Origin: Azospirillum picis
Lineage (GTDB): Bacteria > Pseudomonadota > Alphaproteobacteria > Azospirillales > Azospirillaceae
Assembly: GCF_017876115.1 (NCBI RefSeq)
Contig: NZ_JAGINO010000016.1
Coordinates: forward strand, 1 to 64,000
DNA length: 64,000 bases
Reading direction: 5' to 3'
Each line of letters opens with the position of its first letter. The first letter of the stretch is position 1. Positions 15,889 through 24,379 of this stretch are shown piece by piece. The notes under the pieces were generated by a model. That model was not told the origin of the DNA and did no database searches. It worked only from the letters and a program-made list of their open reading frames with translations. Position numbers and translations under genes: made by a program.

Positions 15889-16417
15889 CTTGCCTCTCAG
15901 TATAAAAATGCTGACCCAAAATGGGAATGACGACGCGACCGGCTTAAAGCCGCCCATTGTCGTTGATTGCAGCCGGCGCTTGAATATCACGAACTGAGAG
16001 TTGAGAAGAAGGGAAAGAACCAGTTCGCTCACACGCGATGGTGAACATTTTACTTTGCCGGCGCCTGTCTCGATCGGCCATGGCTATCGCGAAGATTTGG
16101 CGAACTTCAGCGGCTTCGGGAAAACCGTCAGCCGCGGGGTAACGACACATTGGCACACTCCGTGCTATCCCACTCTTGCCGCGTGGCCGGTGGGGGGAGG
16201 GGTCTCATCGAGACCGGGTCGATGTTGCTCCTCAGACGGGTTGTGCCATCATCCCGCGACCAGGGTCACCAGCCCTGGCCCCCGCTGCTGGCGGCATACG
16301 TCGGTATGCCGTTGAGGTTGCAGCGGTGAAGCCAATATGCCACCTAAGGCATTAAGCGCGCAAGATTTGCGCGACCAAATGATTCAATGTTTCGCGCCTG
16401 CAACGAAACGTAATCGG
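15889..16417. other. 529-bp non-coding stretch with clustered hairpins
   Basis: No convincing gene lies between the small membrane protein and the repressor. Within 16201-16409 there are several inverted repeats: GGTCTC/GAGACC (16201-16215), CCAGGG/CCCTGG (16260-16278), CGGCATAC/GTATGCCG (16292-16311), ATGCC/GGCAT (16337-16352), CGCGCAA/TTGCGCG (16357-16373) and GTTTCG/CGAAAC (16389-16409). It would be transcribed as the 3' part of the repressor message. A short minus-strand ORF (15944-16156) ending INDNGRL is possible but lacks a clear ribosome binding site. Confidence 0.6.
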
Positions 16418-16975
16418 TTACTGAACCAAGCGCACAATGTCGGCAAGGTCCGGATCGGCGGCGATGTCGATGGGGTGACCGGCCGTCGAGAGTTCCGGCG
16501 GCACATCCAGTCCGTCCGCAAGCATCTTCGCGCGGCGCCGATCGAGCAATCGCCGGAATAGGACGACCACCCGCGCCTTGTGGCGCGGATGCAAACGCAG
16601 GTCTTCGGCTAGCAGATAGCTTTCCAAGCCCTCAATCAGGTTGCCGAGAAGCGCCTCGTCCGACGCTGTCGGCAAGGCCGGCGCATGGTCGCCATCCCCC
16701 AGTCGCATTGGGCCTTCACCGAACGCCAACCATTGCAGGGACACGCCGTGCGGGTCCGCCAGTCGAACCGCGACCTCGAATGGCAGCCGATGCACCCCCT
16801 GGACATACCGTGCGAGCATCTCAGGCGTCGTTTTGGCGACCTTCGCCGCCGATCTCTTCGTGTCGAACAGGCCGACGACGAGGGAAAGGCGCTGTCCAAC
16901 TTGGATATCCGAAGCTGGACGTTCATCCCTGACCTCGTCGCCGCTGCCGCTTGTTGGCTTAGTTGTTGATTTCAT
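16418..16975 (-). CDS. phage repressor-like HTH protein
   Basis: A 185-residue protein in the position and orientation of the Mu c repressor, divergent from ner. After a basic N-terminus, residues about 29-85 look like a Cro/CI-type helix-turn-helix (LFDTKRSAAKVAKTTPEMLARYV, then VAVRLADPHGVSLQWLAFGEGP), where the LxWLAxGEGP ending is typical of XRE-type repressors. The C-terminal half is helical and basic (HPRHKARVVVLFRRLLDRRR), possibly for oligomerisation. The start at 16975 (MKSTTK) follows a weak GCGGG; a start 10 codons upstream is possible. Expected to maintain lysogeny by silencing the early promoter in the 97-bp gap. Confidence 0.75.
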   Translation of the reverse strand: MKSTTKPTSGSGDEVRDERPASDIQVGQRLSLVVGLFDTKRSAAKVAKTTPEMLARYVQGVHRLPFEVAVRLADPHGVSLQWLAFGEGPMRLGDGDHAPALPTASDEALLGNLIEGLESYLLAEDLRLHPRHKARVVVLFRRLLDRRRAKMLADGLDVPPELSTAGHPIDIAADPDLADIVRLVQ

Positions 16976-17072
16976 TGAAAAACCCGCTTTACGGCACCCG
17001 GTCAAGCGTCTGCCGAAGACGGACAGCGTCCAAGATCCATAATTCGACTGGTGCGCGTCGAAAAAGACGTGT
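16976..17072. promoter_or_regulatory. divergent early control region between repressor and ner
   Basis: A 97-bp gap with three small inverted repeats: CGTCT/AGACG (17008-17022), GGAC/GTCC (17021-17031) and CGTC/GACG (17057-17070), plus CATAAT at 17038-17043 as a possible -10 element toward ner. This is where the Mu-type early promoter and operators would lie; exact operators are not resolved. Confidence 0.45.
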
Positions 17073-17384
17073 ATGACAGTAGAAATGTCGATTGAAGCAA
17101 ACGTGATGACACGACAAAACGACGTCCCCTCCGACCCGCTTGCTCGCCGCGAATGGGTGTTGGCCCGTTTGAAGCGGCGAGGAACCAGCCTCCGGAAGAT
17201 CGCCTTGGAACTGGGGGTTTCGCCTCAGGCTGCCGCACAGGCCCTGATGCTGCCCTCCGTCCGGCTCGAAGAGGCTTTGGCCGGCGCCCTGGAGATCGAA
17301 GTCCATCGCCTCTTCCCCGAACGCTACCGCGCCGACGGAACGCGGATCGCCCGCACCCGTCCACCGGATCGCAGGGTGGCTTAG
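17073..17384 (+). CDS. ner: Ner-family DNA-binding regulator
   Basis: A protein of up to 103 residues with the Ner/Nlp HTH layout: REWVLARLKRRGTSLRKIALELG, then SPQAAAQALMLPSVRLEEALAGAL, and the family's closing VHRLFPERYRADGTR. In Mu, Ner is the first early gene and down-regulates both the early and the repressor promoters during lytic growth. Position immediately divergent from the repressor agrees. Three starts are in frame (17073, 17085, 17106) and none has a strong ribosome binding site; the conserved domain begins after residue 24. Confidence 0.82.
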   Translation: MTVEMSIEANVMTRQNDVPSDPLARREWVLARLKRRGTSLRKIALELGVSPQAAAQALMLPSVRLEEALAGALEIEVHRLFPERYRADGTRIARTRPPDRRVA

Positions 17385-17575
17385 AAGCGGCGGCGGTAGA
17401 GCCGCCCGATCGCCAGCGAGGACGCAGCCCACCCCAAATGTGCGTCCGCGATGTCGAGCAGGACACCGGCAAACGGCCGGGCGACGTCGATCAAAGCCAC
17501 CGCCATCGCTGCCGTAGCCAAGTCCAGATGACGCAGCGCTGCAGCCGAAAAGACCTCTTCATTCAGTTTCATCAT
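17381..17575 (-). CDS. small hypothetical protein, possible
   Basis: A 64-residue minus-strand ORF (MKLNEEVFSAAALRHLDLA at the start) between ner and the next regulator gene. It has GAGG about 6 bases before the ATG and a balanced, protein-like composition with one amphipathic/hydrophobic stretch (LATAAMAVALIDVARPFAGVL). Its end overlaps the end of ner by 4 bp. Opposite orientation inside the early operon is unusual, so it could be a chance ORF. Confidence 0.35.
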   Translation of the reverse strand: MMKLNEEVFSAAALRHLDLATAAMAVALIDVARPFAGVLLDIADAHLGWAASSLAIGRLYRRRF

Positions 17576-17639
17576 CAACCTCAAGCGTCGCTGTAAACGA
17601 CGGTCGCAGAGCACTGATACAGCCACAACGGGAACATCA

Positions 17640-18113
17640 ATGCCCAAATCTCCCTACATGCAACGGCGCCCCGGAACGCTGAAGGCTGCGGTAGCCGATC
17701 TGATCGAGCGCTGCGGCGGGTTCGCGCGGTCGGCCGAACTCGCCCGTGTCAGCCGTTCGCAGCTATTCCGCTATTCGAACGACTCCGAAGATGACGCGAG
17801 CACGCATATGCCCGCGGACATCGTTGCGGCATTGGAACGCTACTGCTCCACCCCCGTCGTCACGGAATGGTTGGCAGCCGAAGCCACATGCACGCTGCTG
17901 CGCGTCGAGATCGACGCGTCGGAAGAGACGATCCCGCAGAACGTCGCAGAGATCGCGCAGCATGCCAGCAAGCTCTTTGCGGAGTTCGCCGCCGCCTTCA
18001 CGGACGGCCTGATCGACGGTCCCGAAGCGGCCAGGATGTTGGCCGCCGGCGATGCCATGATCCGGGAATACATGCACTTGCGGCCGGCGCTGACCGGCCG
18101 GACTCGGGCCTGA
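17640..18113 (+). CDS. phage regulatory protein, CII-like
   Basis: A 157-residue early protein between ner and the transposase. The N-terminus GTLKAAVADLIERCGGFARSAELARVSRSQLFRYSN has the form of a helix-turn-helix that chooses among operator sites, and the following DIVAALERYCSTPVVTEWLAAEA helices resemble phage CII-type regulators. The C-terminal half is a helical bundle (AEIAQHASKLFAEFAAAFTDGL). GGGAA lies 6 bases before the ATG. It ends 5 bp before the transposase start, so the two are coupled. Function as a transcription factor is inferred. Confidence 0.65.
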   Translation: MPKSPYMQRRPGTLKAAVADLIERCGGFARSAELARVSRSQLFRYSNDSEDDASTHMPADIVAALERYCSTPVVTEWLAAEATCTLLRVEIDASEETIPQNVAEIAQHASKLFAEFAAAFTDGLIDGPEAARMLAAGDAMIREYMHLRPALTGRTRA

Positions 18114-18118
18114 CCGCC

Positions 18119-20305
18119 ATGGCGGAGGACTGGTTCACCGCTGCGCAACTTGCAGACCTCGCTCTGCCGGAGTTGCCCAGCAGTCAACGCCAGATCAAGC
18201 GCCGCGCAGAGGCCGATGGCTGGCGTAGCCGCACACGCGATGCGCGTGGAGGCGGTACAGAGTACCACGTCTCTTCCCTGCCCGAGGCGGCCCGCCTGGA
18301 ACTCGGGCGCCGGGCGGCAGCCGATGCCGTCATCGCCCCTATTCCGGCTTTGCCGGCACCGAAGGCAGCCGTTCCCGTCCTGCCGGAGACGATAGAGGCC
18401 CAGTTGCGCCAGGACTACAAGCTGGCGATCCTGGCCGTCTTCGACGGCTTCCATGCCGCCAGCGGCGACAGCCTTACGCCCGCCCGCCACAAATTCGTCG
18501 GTTTCTACAACGCCCGCCAAATCGACTTGCCTGATTGGGTGCGGTCCGCCTGCCCCACCATCAGCATGTCGTCGCTCGAACGTTGGGCGCGGGCGCGGGC
18601 AGCCGGTGACGCAATGGCCCTTGCCGGCCGCTATGGCAACCGCAAGGGCGCCGGCGTGCTCGACACCGCGGTCGCGGACGTCAAAGGCTACATGGTCGCC
18701 TTGATGGTCGAGAACCCGCACCTCGCCATGCATCAGGTGCGCCGGCTGCTGGTGCAGCGCTTCGGCGACGATGTCGAACTCTTCGATGGTACGACCCGCC
18801 CGATCCCGACCGAACGCCGCCTGCTCGATGCGTGGCAGGACTGGAAGGCGAAGAACCGGCAACTCCACCTCGCACTCACCAACCCCGACGACTGGAAGAA
18901 CAAGCACCGCGCCGCCGTGGGCAGCTACAGCGAGGGCATCGAGCGTCCGAACCAACTATGGGAGATCGACGCCAGCCCGTCGGATGTCATGCTGACCGAC
19001 GGTCGCCACAGCATCTATGTCGTGGTCGACGTCTACACCCGCCGGATCATGATCCTGGTGACGCGCGTACCGCGCACCTCGGCCGTCCTGCTGCTGATCC
19101 GCCGCGCCGTGCTGGCGTGGGGAATGCCGGAGGCGATCAAGACGGACAACGGGTCGGACTTCACGTCCCGCGAGGCCGAGCGCGCCTATTTCCTCCTCGG
19201 CACCGCTCACCCGACCTGCACGCCCTACAGCCCGGAGCAAAAGCCCCACGTCGAGCGCGCGATAGGCACGGTCCAGCATGGCCTCATGCCGCTATTGCCC
19301 GGTTACACCGGCCATAACGTCGCCACCCGGCAGGCGATCCGGTCACGAGAGACGTTCGCCGCCCGTATGGGTGAGAGCGACGCCGACATCTTCAAGGCGG
19401 CCCTGACCGGCGACGTGCTGCAGCAATTGGCCGACGATTGGGTCGCCAACGTCTACATGCACAGCCCGCATGAGGGATTGGGCGATCGCACCCCCTACGC
19501 CCTGGCGGAAAGCTGCGCCGGCCGGGAAGCCCGCCTGACCAACGAACGCCATCTGGACCTGCTGCTGATGCCGGCTCCCGAGGGTGGCACGCGCACCGTC
19601 AGCAAGAAGGGCATACGGGTCGAGAACGCAGATTTTTGGGCACCCGACCTGATCCCCTATATCGGCACCGGCGACCGCTTCGACGTCCGTCTGGACCCGG
19701 AGGATATGGGGCGGGTGTGGGTCTACCACTCCGAACCCTTTGCGTTCCTGTGTGTGGCCGAGAACCCGGAGCGCGCCGGCTTGTCGCGCGCCGCCCTGGC
19801 CGCCGAGGCGGCGGAGCTGCAGAAGCGCTTCGTCCAAGCCGGCAAGGCGGCGATCCGCGCGGCCAAGTCGCGTTTCCGGCCGCACGATCTGGCCGACGCG
19901 CTGATCGGCAAGCCGGCTGCCACCGTCACCGCCCTTCCCACCGCCGCTCCGCCGCCGGCTTTGCCCGCACCGTCACCGTCGGGGCTGCAGCCGTCGGTCG
20001 GTCTGGTCGCGGCGCAGCGGGCGATAACCGCGGTCACCCCCTCGGCACCACGCCCGCGGGACGCCAACGAGCAAGCCCGCACGGCTGACATCGCCCGTCG
20101 CATTGCGGCGCCGGTGCCGGCCACCGAGAAGCCGGAAGACCGCTGGTGGCGCCGCGCACAGGACATCGAGGCGCGGATCGCCGCCGACGCCGAGGTCGGT
20201 GCGGACGAGCTGGAATGGCTGCAGTCGATCGAAAGCTCGGCTTGGTACTGCGCCCGCAAGAACGACGCCGCCCGCCGGGCGGCCTTCGCCCGCGTCGTTG
20301 AGTGA
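18119..20305 (+). CDS. MuA-like DDE transposase
   Basis: A 728-residue transposase that cuts and joins the phage ends for integration and replicative transposition. Residues 1-70 form the Mu-type N-terminal winged HTH (WFTAAQLADLALPELPSSQRQIKRRAEADGW), followed by the site-binding domains and an RNase H-like catalytic core with D284 (WEIDAS), D343 (KTDNGS) and E379 (HVERA), an intact DDE triad. Beyond about residue 560 there is a Pro/Ala linker (about 600-630) and a helical C-terminus, where MuA contacts MuB and ClpX. Slightly longer than MuA (663 residues). Substrates are the ends annotated here. The start overlaps nothing and lies 5 bp after the upstream stop. Confidence 0.93.
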   Translation: MAEDWFTAAQLADLALPELPSSQRQIKRRAEADGWRSRTRDARGGGTEYHVSSLPEAARLELGRRAAADAVIAPIPALPAPKAAVPVLPETIEAQLRQDYKLAILAVFDGFHAASGDSLTPARHKFVGFYNARQIDLPDWVRSACPTISMSSLERWARARAAGDAMALAGRYGNRKGAGVLDTAVADVKGYMVALMVENPHLAMHQVRRLLVQRFGDDVELFDGTTRPIPTERRLLDAWQDWKAKNRQLHLALTNPDDWKNKHRAAVGSYSEGIERPNQLWEIDASPSDVMLTDGRHSIYVVVDVYTRRIMILVTRVPRTSAVLLLIRRAVLAWGMPEAIKTDNGSDFTSREAERAYFLLGTAHPTCTPYSPEQKPHVERAIGTVQHGLMPLLPGYTGHNVATRQAIRSRETFAARMGESDADIFKAALTGDVLQQLADDWVANVYMHSPHEGLGDRTPYALAESCAGREARLTNERHLDLLLMPAPEGGTRTVSKKGIRVENADFWAPDLIPYIGTGDRFDVRLDPEDMGRVWVYHSEPFAFLCVAENPERAGLSRAALAAEAAELQKRFVQAGKAAIRAAKSRFRPHDLADALIGKPAATVTALPTAAPPPALPAPSPSGLQPSVGLVAAQRAITAVTPSAPRPRDANEQARTADIARRIAAPVPATEKPEDRWWRRAQDIEARIAADAEVGADELEWLQSIESSAWYCARKNDAARRAAFARVVE

Positions 20306-20382
20306 CCTGACGAACACCAAAAAGAACGGCCCGGCGCGTGGGGCGCACCAGGCCGCTCAGAACAGAACCGAAGGACGACACC

Positions 20383-21147
20383 ATGTCAAAAGTGAACCGC
20401 TCTCGCAAGTCCGCATCCTTCGCACCGCTGCGGAACCTGACGCTGCTGGAAGAGCTGGTGATCAAGCTGAAAGACCGCTCTCCCGACGTGCCCGGCCTCG
20501 GCGTCTTCCATGGCCGCTCCGGCGACGGCAAGAGCCGCGCCGCCGCGTGGGTCGGCGCCAGTGACCACATGGCCTATTACGTCGAGGCCAACGACTTCTG
20601 GACCCCGCGCGCGATGTTGTGCGCGATCGTCGATGCCATGGGGCTGGCGCTGCCCCCGCACGCAACGAGCAATGAGCTTGCGGGAAAGATCGCCGAAGAA
20701 CTCGAAACCAGCCGTCGGCCGCTGATCATCGACGAGGCCGACCACTTGGCCAAGAAGGACATGATCGACAAGGTGCGCGCCTTGCACGACATGGCCGCGC
20801 CCGGTGCCGCGTCCATCGTCCTGATCGGCGAGGAGGGGTTGCCGCAGAAGCTGCAGCGGTATGAGCGGTTCCACCGCAGGATCCTGGACTTCGTGCAGGC
20901 CGAGCCTTGCGACATGGACGACGCCCGCCAGTTGGCGACCCTCTACTGCCCGCGTGTCGCGGTGGCCGACGATCTGCTGCAGCAGTTGCTCGACCAGACC
21001 TACCGGTCGACCGGCCGGGTTGCCGTCAACTTGGTGACGATCGCCGACTACGCCGCCGGTGAGGGATTGCGGGTGATCGACGCTGCGGGCTATGCGGGCC
21101 AGCGGATCAACACGGGTGCGGCCCCCGCGGTCCGGAGGTTCGCCTGA
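20383..21147 (+). CDS. MuB-like AAA+ ATPase (target selection)
   Basis: A 254-residue ATPase with Walker A GRSGDGKS (residues 44-51) and Walker B LIIDEAD (114-120), followed by an arginine-rich sensor region (YERFHRRILDF). MuB forms ATP-dependent filaments on target DNA, delivers targets to the transposase and confers target immunity. It is shorter than MuB of phage Mu (312 residues), lacking most of the N-terminal HTH appendage; the C-terminal domain after LLDQTYRSTGRVAVNLV is retained. The start at 20383 follows GAAGGACGACACC. The next gene starts on the last base of its stop. Confidence 0.9.
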   Translation: MSKVNRSRKSASFAPLRNLTLLEELVIKLKDRSPDVPGLGVFHGRSGDGKSRAAAWVGASDHMAYYVEANDFWTPRAMLCAIVDAMGLALPPHATSNELAGKIAEELETSRRPLIIDEADHLAKKDMIDKVRALHDMAAPGAASIVLIGEEGLPQKLQRYERFHRRILDFVQAEPCDMDDARQLATLYCPRVAVADDLLQQLLDQTYRSTGRVAVNLVTIADYAAGEGLRVIDAAGYAGQRINTGAAPAVRRFA

Positions 21148-21719
21148 TGCCGCGGAAGTACCGCATCCGGCAGGCGGGACCCCGTCGGTGTTGGCAGCTA
21201 ATGAGAAGCCTGCGGCACTTCAAGGCGCGCGACCTCATGGGCAATGGCGTGTCGAAGAAGTGCGTCTTCGATTTCTTGAAAAACACCATCACCGCCGGCC
21301 TGGTCGCGGTGAAGATACCAAAAGGCCAGGACAGCGTCTTCGACGCCGCCGAGTACGAGTTGGTCAAAGACGTCGGCCGCCGCTGCCCACGCTTTCGGAA
21401 AGGGCAACTGGACCCCGTTCCGCTTCCCCATGAGCGGATGTGGGCGGCAATGAAACCGCTGCGGAGCGGCTTCACTGTCCGCGAACTGGCCTCTCTGACC
21501 AGGTCGGGGGAAAGCAACACCTGGAACTACGTGGCGGCCTTGCGCCGTCACGGGTACCTGGAAACCCTGACCGAGGCAGTCGGCGGCGCGTATCCGACCG
21601 AAGGGCGGTACCGCCTCAGGAAGTTGATGGTTACCGGTCCTGACGCCCCCCAACTGCTGCGGGGCGGTGCGGTTTGGGACCCCAACCGCAACGTCGTTGC
21701 CGAAGAGGTGTCTGAATGA
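21147..21719 (+). CDS. hypothetical early protein with winged-helix-like region
   Basis: A 190-residue basic protein whose ATG overlaps the MuB-like stop by one base (TGATG). Two parts can be seen: an N-terminal half (MRSLRHFKARDLMGNGVSKKCV) and a C-terminal half with an HTH-like segment (FTVRELASLTRSGESNTWNYVAALRRHGYL), typical of replication-initiation or regulatory wHTH proteins. Similar proteins follow MuB in other alphaproteobacterial Mu-like phages as far as I recall. Probably a DNA-binding early protein; exact role unknown. Confidence 0.65.
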   Translation: MPRKYRIRQAGPRRCWQLMRSLRHFKARDLMGNGVSKKCVFDFLKNTITAGLVAVKIPKGQDSVFDAAEYELVKDVGRRCPRFRKGQLDPVPLPHERMWAAMKPLRSGFTVRELASLTRSGESNTWNYVAALRRHGYLETLTEAVGGAYPTEGRYRLRKLMVTGPDAPQLLRGGAVWDPNRNVVAEEVSE

Positions 21720-22066
21720 CCGGCCACCTCGACAAGGCTCGTGCCGCTTGGAGCGGGAGGCCGCCGGCCTTCGTGGTGGCGCTTGCCGAGCGGGCCGACC
21801 GTGACGGCCTGGCCGCCGCAGGTGCTGCGATCGGCTACGGCAAGGCCACCGTCAGCCTCGTGCTGTCCGCCCGGTATGGCGCCAACCTCGACCGTGTCGA
21901 GGCCGCCGTGGCGCAAAGGCTGGGCGTCTCCCAGCCCTGCCCGGTGCTGGGCGCCATCGACGACACCCGCTGCGGCCGGGAACAGCAGGCCGCCAAGCGC
22001 AACCGCTCCCTACTCGCCGGCATGCTGCGCAACGCCTGCCGGTCCTGCCCCCGGAGGATGGAATGA
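21716..22066 (+). CDS. small HTH protein
   Basis: A 116-residue protein starting in the ATGA overlap with the upstream gene. RADRDGLAAAGAAIGYGKATVSLVLSARYGANLDRVEAAV resembles a lambda-type helix-turn-helix, and the next stretch VAQRLGVSQPCPVLGAI is common in short phage HTH proteins. Its C-terminus has a CRSCPRR pair and an earlier RC, perhaps a partial metal site. Likely transcriptional or replication control within the early operon. Confidence 0.6.
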   Translation: MTGHLDKARAAWSGRPPAFVVALAERADRDGLAAAGAAIGYGKATVSLVLSARYGANLDRVEAAVAQRLGVSQPCPVLGAIDDTRCGREQQAAKRNRSLLAGMLRNACRSCPRRME

Positions 22067-22413
22067 CCCACATTTCACCGGCCGCCGTGGCGTCGTCGCT
22101 CGACGCCTTGGCCGGCCAGTTGAGCCACCTGGCCAAGAACCCGTCGCAGCAGGCGCCGGCACAGGCCGCCACCCTGGCCGACCGCTTCGACGATCTGGCC
22201 CGCATGCTCCGCCTGGTCGACTTCCGGGGCGGAGTGCGCTTGGCCCAACACGCCGAGAAGGTCCGCGGCCGGGCCGTCGCCCGTCCTTTCATGGCCTACA
22301 ACTCCTCGGAGCTGGCAGAGCTGGTCGCGACGCTGCAGACGGCGGCGGCCCTTGCCCGCGAGGCTGCCCGCCGGCCCCACGGCGCTGTGACCGGTGGCGG
22401 TGACGCGGCATGA
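22063..22413 (+). CDS. hypothetical early protein
   Basis: A 116-residue, Ala-rich helical protein, again joined to its neighbours by ATGA overlaps at both ends (22063 and 22410). Helices at VASSLDALAGQLSHLAKN, AATLADRFDDLARMLRLV and LAELVATLQTAAALAREAA suggest a coiled-coil or four-helix bundle. No family recognised. Its place in the early operon suggests a host-takeover or replication accessory role, which is inference. Confidence 0.55.
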   Translation: MTHISPAAVASSLDALAGQLSHLAKNPSQQAPAQAATLADRFDDLARMLRLVDFRGGVRLAQHAEKVRGRAVARPFMAYNSSELAELVATLQTAAALAREAARRPHGAVTGGGDAA

Positions 22414-22805
22414 CGTACCGGGCCATGCCCCAGCCGGACGGGCTGGTCGAGATCGACATCCCCGCCGTTGCCGGCGCCGCCATCCATACCATCACCCGCC
22501 GGGTGGTGACGGTCCGGGATCACGGCGACGGGCGTTACACCTGCCTGCTGTCCGATACTGCCGGCGGGGCTTTGTCCACCATGACCATCGCCCCGGCCGA
22601 GAGCGGCGGGTGGGTCGGCGTGCAGCCCCCGATCTCCATCGACGGCGCCGTCCATGTCGCTCAAAGCGTCCTGGCCGGGGTCACCCTGCATCGCTCCATC
22701 AACGAACAGATGCGCCTGCTGTCGGAGGCCGTCCTGCTGCTGACCGGGCAACAGCGCGCCGTCGGTCGCCCGGTCGCCGCCCGCTTGGCCAGGGGCGCCC
22801 GGTGA
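22410..22805 (+). CDS. hypothetical early protein
   Basis: A 131-residue protein. The first 70 residues are beta-rich (GLVEIDIPAVAGAAIHTITRR, VTVRDHGDGRYTCLLSD), the last 50 are helical (VHVAQSVLAGVTLHRSINEQM) and basic at the end (RPVAARLARGAR). Not recognised. ATGA overlap with the previous gene; the next small ORF begins with GTG inside its last codons. Confidence 0.5.
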   Translation: MTYRAMPQPDGLVEIDIPAVAGAAIHTITRRVVTVRDHGDGRYTCLLSDTAGGALSTMTIAPAESGGWVGVQPPISIDGAVHVAQSVLAGVTLHRSINEQMRLLSEAVLLLTGQQRAVGRPVAARLARGAR

Positions 22806-22975
22806 CGGCCGACCGCATCCATCAGGCGCTCTACGCCGCTTTTGGCATCGCAGCGCCCACCACCCCGCCGCCGGCCGATCCCAGCCGGTTCCCGATCTTC
22901 TCCCGACCGGCGCCGGTCACCCTCCATCCCCAACGTCTCGCCGCCGGCGGGACGATCACCACCGCGAAAAGGTAA
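22802..22975 (+). CDS. short hypothetical protein
   Basis: A 57-residue ORF with a GTG start in the GTGA overlap with the preceding stop, following the coupling pattern of its neighbours. It starts MTADRIHQALYAAFGIAA and continues with a Pro-rich stretch and a basic end. It fills the only gap between 22805 and 22981, which supports it. No function can be assigned. Confidence 0.5.
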   Translation: MTADRIHQALYAAFGIAAPTTPPPADPSRFPIFSRPAPVTLHPQRLAAGGTITTAKR

Positions 22976-22980
22976 GCCTG

Positions 22981-23628
22981 ATGGAAGTCGTCACCAACAC
23001 CGACACCCCGGCCACCGCCCCGGCGATCCCCGCCGGCTACATGGCCGACGCGAAGGGGCGCCTCGTGCCCGAGGCTCTGGTCAAACCGACCGACAAGCTG
23101 CAGGACCAGCTAGTGCGCAAGCTGATGGGCTACGCCGACGACCTGTCCGCGCAGGTCGCCCGCTTCAAGGCGCACACCTTCGACGACGTCGGCGCCTTCC
23201 TTGCCCTGCTGGCCGAGCAGTATCAGGACACGCGCGGCGGCCAGAAGGGCAACATGACCCTGACCAGCTTCGACGGCACCATGAAGGTGCAGGTGGCCGT
23301 CGCCGACCACATGACATTCGGGCCCGAGCTGCAGATCGCCAAGAACCTGATCGACGCCTGCATCGCCGACTGGTCGACCGGCGCCAACGACAACATCAGG
23401 GCCTTGGTCGAGCATGCCTTCAGGGTCGACCAGGAGGGGCAGGTCAGCCGCGACGCCATCTTCGCCCTGCGTCGCGTCGCCATCGAGGACGAACGCTGGA
23501 AGCAGGCAATGGCTGCCATCGCCGACAGCGTCCGGATCGAAGGCACGAAGAGCTATGTCCGCTTCTACCGCCGTCCGTCCCCTGACGCGGCGTGGAAGGC
23601 GGTCACCATCGACCTCGCCAGCGCGTGA
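22981..23628 (+). CDS. DUF3164 family phage protein
   Basis: A 215-residue protein with the DUF3164 layout: IPAGYMADAKGRLVPEALVKP, then a helical segment (DDLSAQVARFKAHTFDDVGAF), the GNMTLTSFDGTMKVQVA strand pair and the closing SVRIEGTKSYVRFYRR. DUF3164 proteins are regular members of Mu-like early regions; no biochemical role is established. It follows the short ORF by 5 bp. One degenerate copy of the end-site core, GTCAAACC, falls in its codons for VKP near 23080. Confidence 0.85.
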   Translation: MEVVTNTDTPATAPAIPAGYMADAKGRLVPEALVKPTDKLQDQLVRKLMGYADDLSAQVARFKAHTFDDVGAFLALLAEQYQDTRGGQKGNMTLTSFDGTMKVQVAVADHMTFGPELQIAKNLIDACIADWSTGANDNIRALVEHAFRVDQEGQVSRDAIFALRRVAIEDERWKQAMAAIADSVRIEGTKSYVRFYRRPSPDAAWKAVTIDLASA

Positions 23629-23637
23629 GGCGAAGTC

Positions 23638-24012
23638 ATGGCGCACCTCATCGCATTCCACGAAACGGAAGCCCTCCTTTTCAACCCATTCGAAGGGGGC
23701 GACGGCGAACAGGCGATCGTCAACGAGATCGTCACCGTCCCGGAACCGCCCCGTTGCCACACCTGCGGCGGCAGGCTGACCCCCGGCACCCGTTGCCGCC
23801 ATCTGGTCGAGCAGACCGGCGACAAGGCCGAGGGCGACGTCCCCGAGAGCATCCAGCGCAAGGAATACTGGTTCTGCCAGCACTGCTGCGCGGCGATGGC
23901 GAAGGACGTCAACGACGGCGGCGACCGCCTCGGGAGCCGCACCGCCCGCATGATCGCCAACCGGGAACGGGTTGCCACCCCCCATGCAGAAAGCACCTGC
24001 CATGTCCTCTAA
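23638..24012 (+). CDS. zinc-finger-like early protein
   Basis: A 124-residue protein. The middle carries CHTCGG, CRHL and later CQHCC, a Cx2C...CxH...Cx2C set that could hold one or two zinc ions. The N-terminus is acidic and short (FHETEALLFNPFEGGDGEQ). It may bind nucleic acid. Its 3' end overlaps the next gene by 11 bp. Not a family I can name. Confidence 0.6.
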   Translation: MAHLIAFHETEALLFNPFEGGDGEQAIVNEIVTVPEPPRCHTCGGRLTPGTRCRHLVEQTGDKAEGDVPESIQRKEYWFCQHCCAAMAKDVNDGGDRLGSRTARMIANRERVATPHAESTCHVL

Positions 24013-24379
24013 GAAGGTTAAAGCCTCTCTCGTCGTCGAGATCGTCCAGGCCACCGGCCTTCGCCTGACCGACGAGGGTGCGGTCAAGCTCGAAAAGCTG
24101 CTGGGCGAAATCGGCGCCTGCGTCATCCGCCAGTACCCGGCGCCGGTCGCCGGCAACGGGCCGGCCATCTTCGACCGGGTCGAAGTCGGGTTCGCTGCCT
24201 TGATCGGGCAGCTTGAACGGGCTTCGTCCGGTGCGCCGGCACGCAAGGAGATCGTCGAAGCGGCGGCCTGTCTGCTGGCTTGGGTCTGTGCCCTCGACCT
24301 GCAGCCGGCCGACCAACAGCGGCCCGAAAACGCCCTCCCGGCCCTGACCGCGACGAGTGCGACGGAGGGCATGGCATGA
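24002..24379 (+). CDS. hypothetical early protein
   Basis: A 125-residue helical protein starting MSSKKVKASLVVEIVQATG, with the start inside the end of the zinc-finger gene. LTDEGAVKLEKLLGEIGACVI and the C-terminal AACLLAWVCALDLQPAD are helices; no motif recognised. The next gene starts in its ATGA overlap. Part of the co-translated early block. Confidence 0.5.
   Translation: MSSKKVKASLVVEIVQATGLRLTDEGAVKLEKLLGEIGACVIRQYPAPVAGNGPAIFDRVEVGFAALIGQLERASSGAPARKEIVEAAACLLAWVCALDLQPADQQRPENALPALTATSATEGMA

Noticed and set aside
15944..16156. 70-codon minus-strand ORF ending INDNGRL
   Set aside because: The ending resembles small alphaproteobacterial proteins, but no start has a ribosome binding site; kept only as a remark.
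16001..16315. 104-codon plus-strand ORF near the repressor
   Set aside because: No ribosome binding site, biased composition and it reads through several hairpins.
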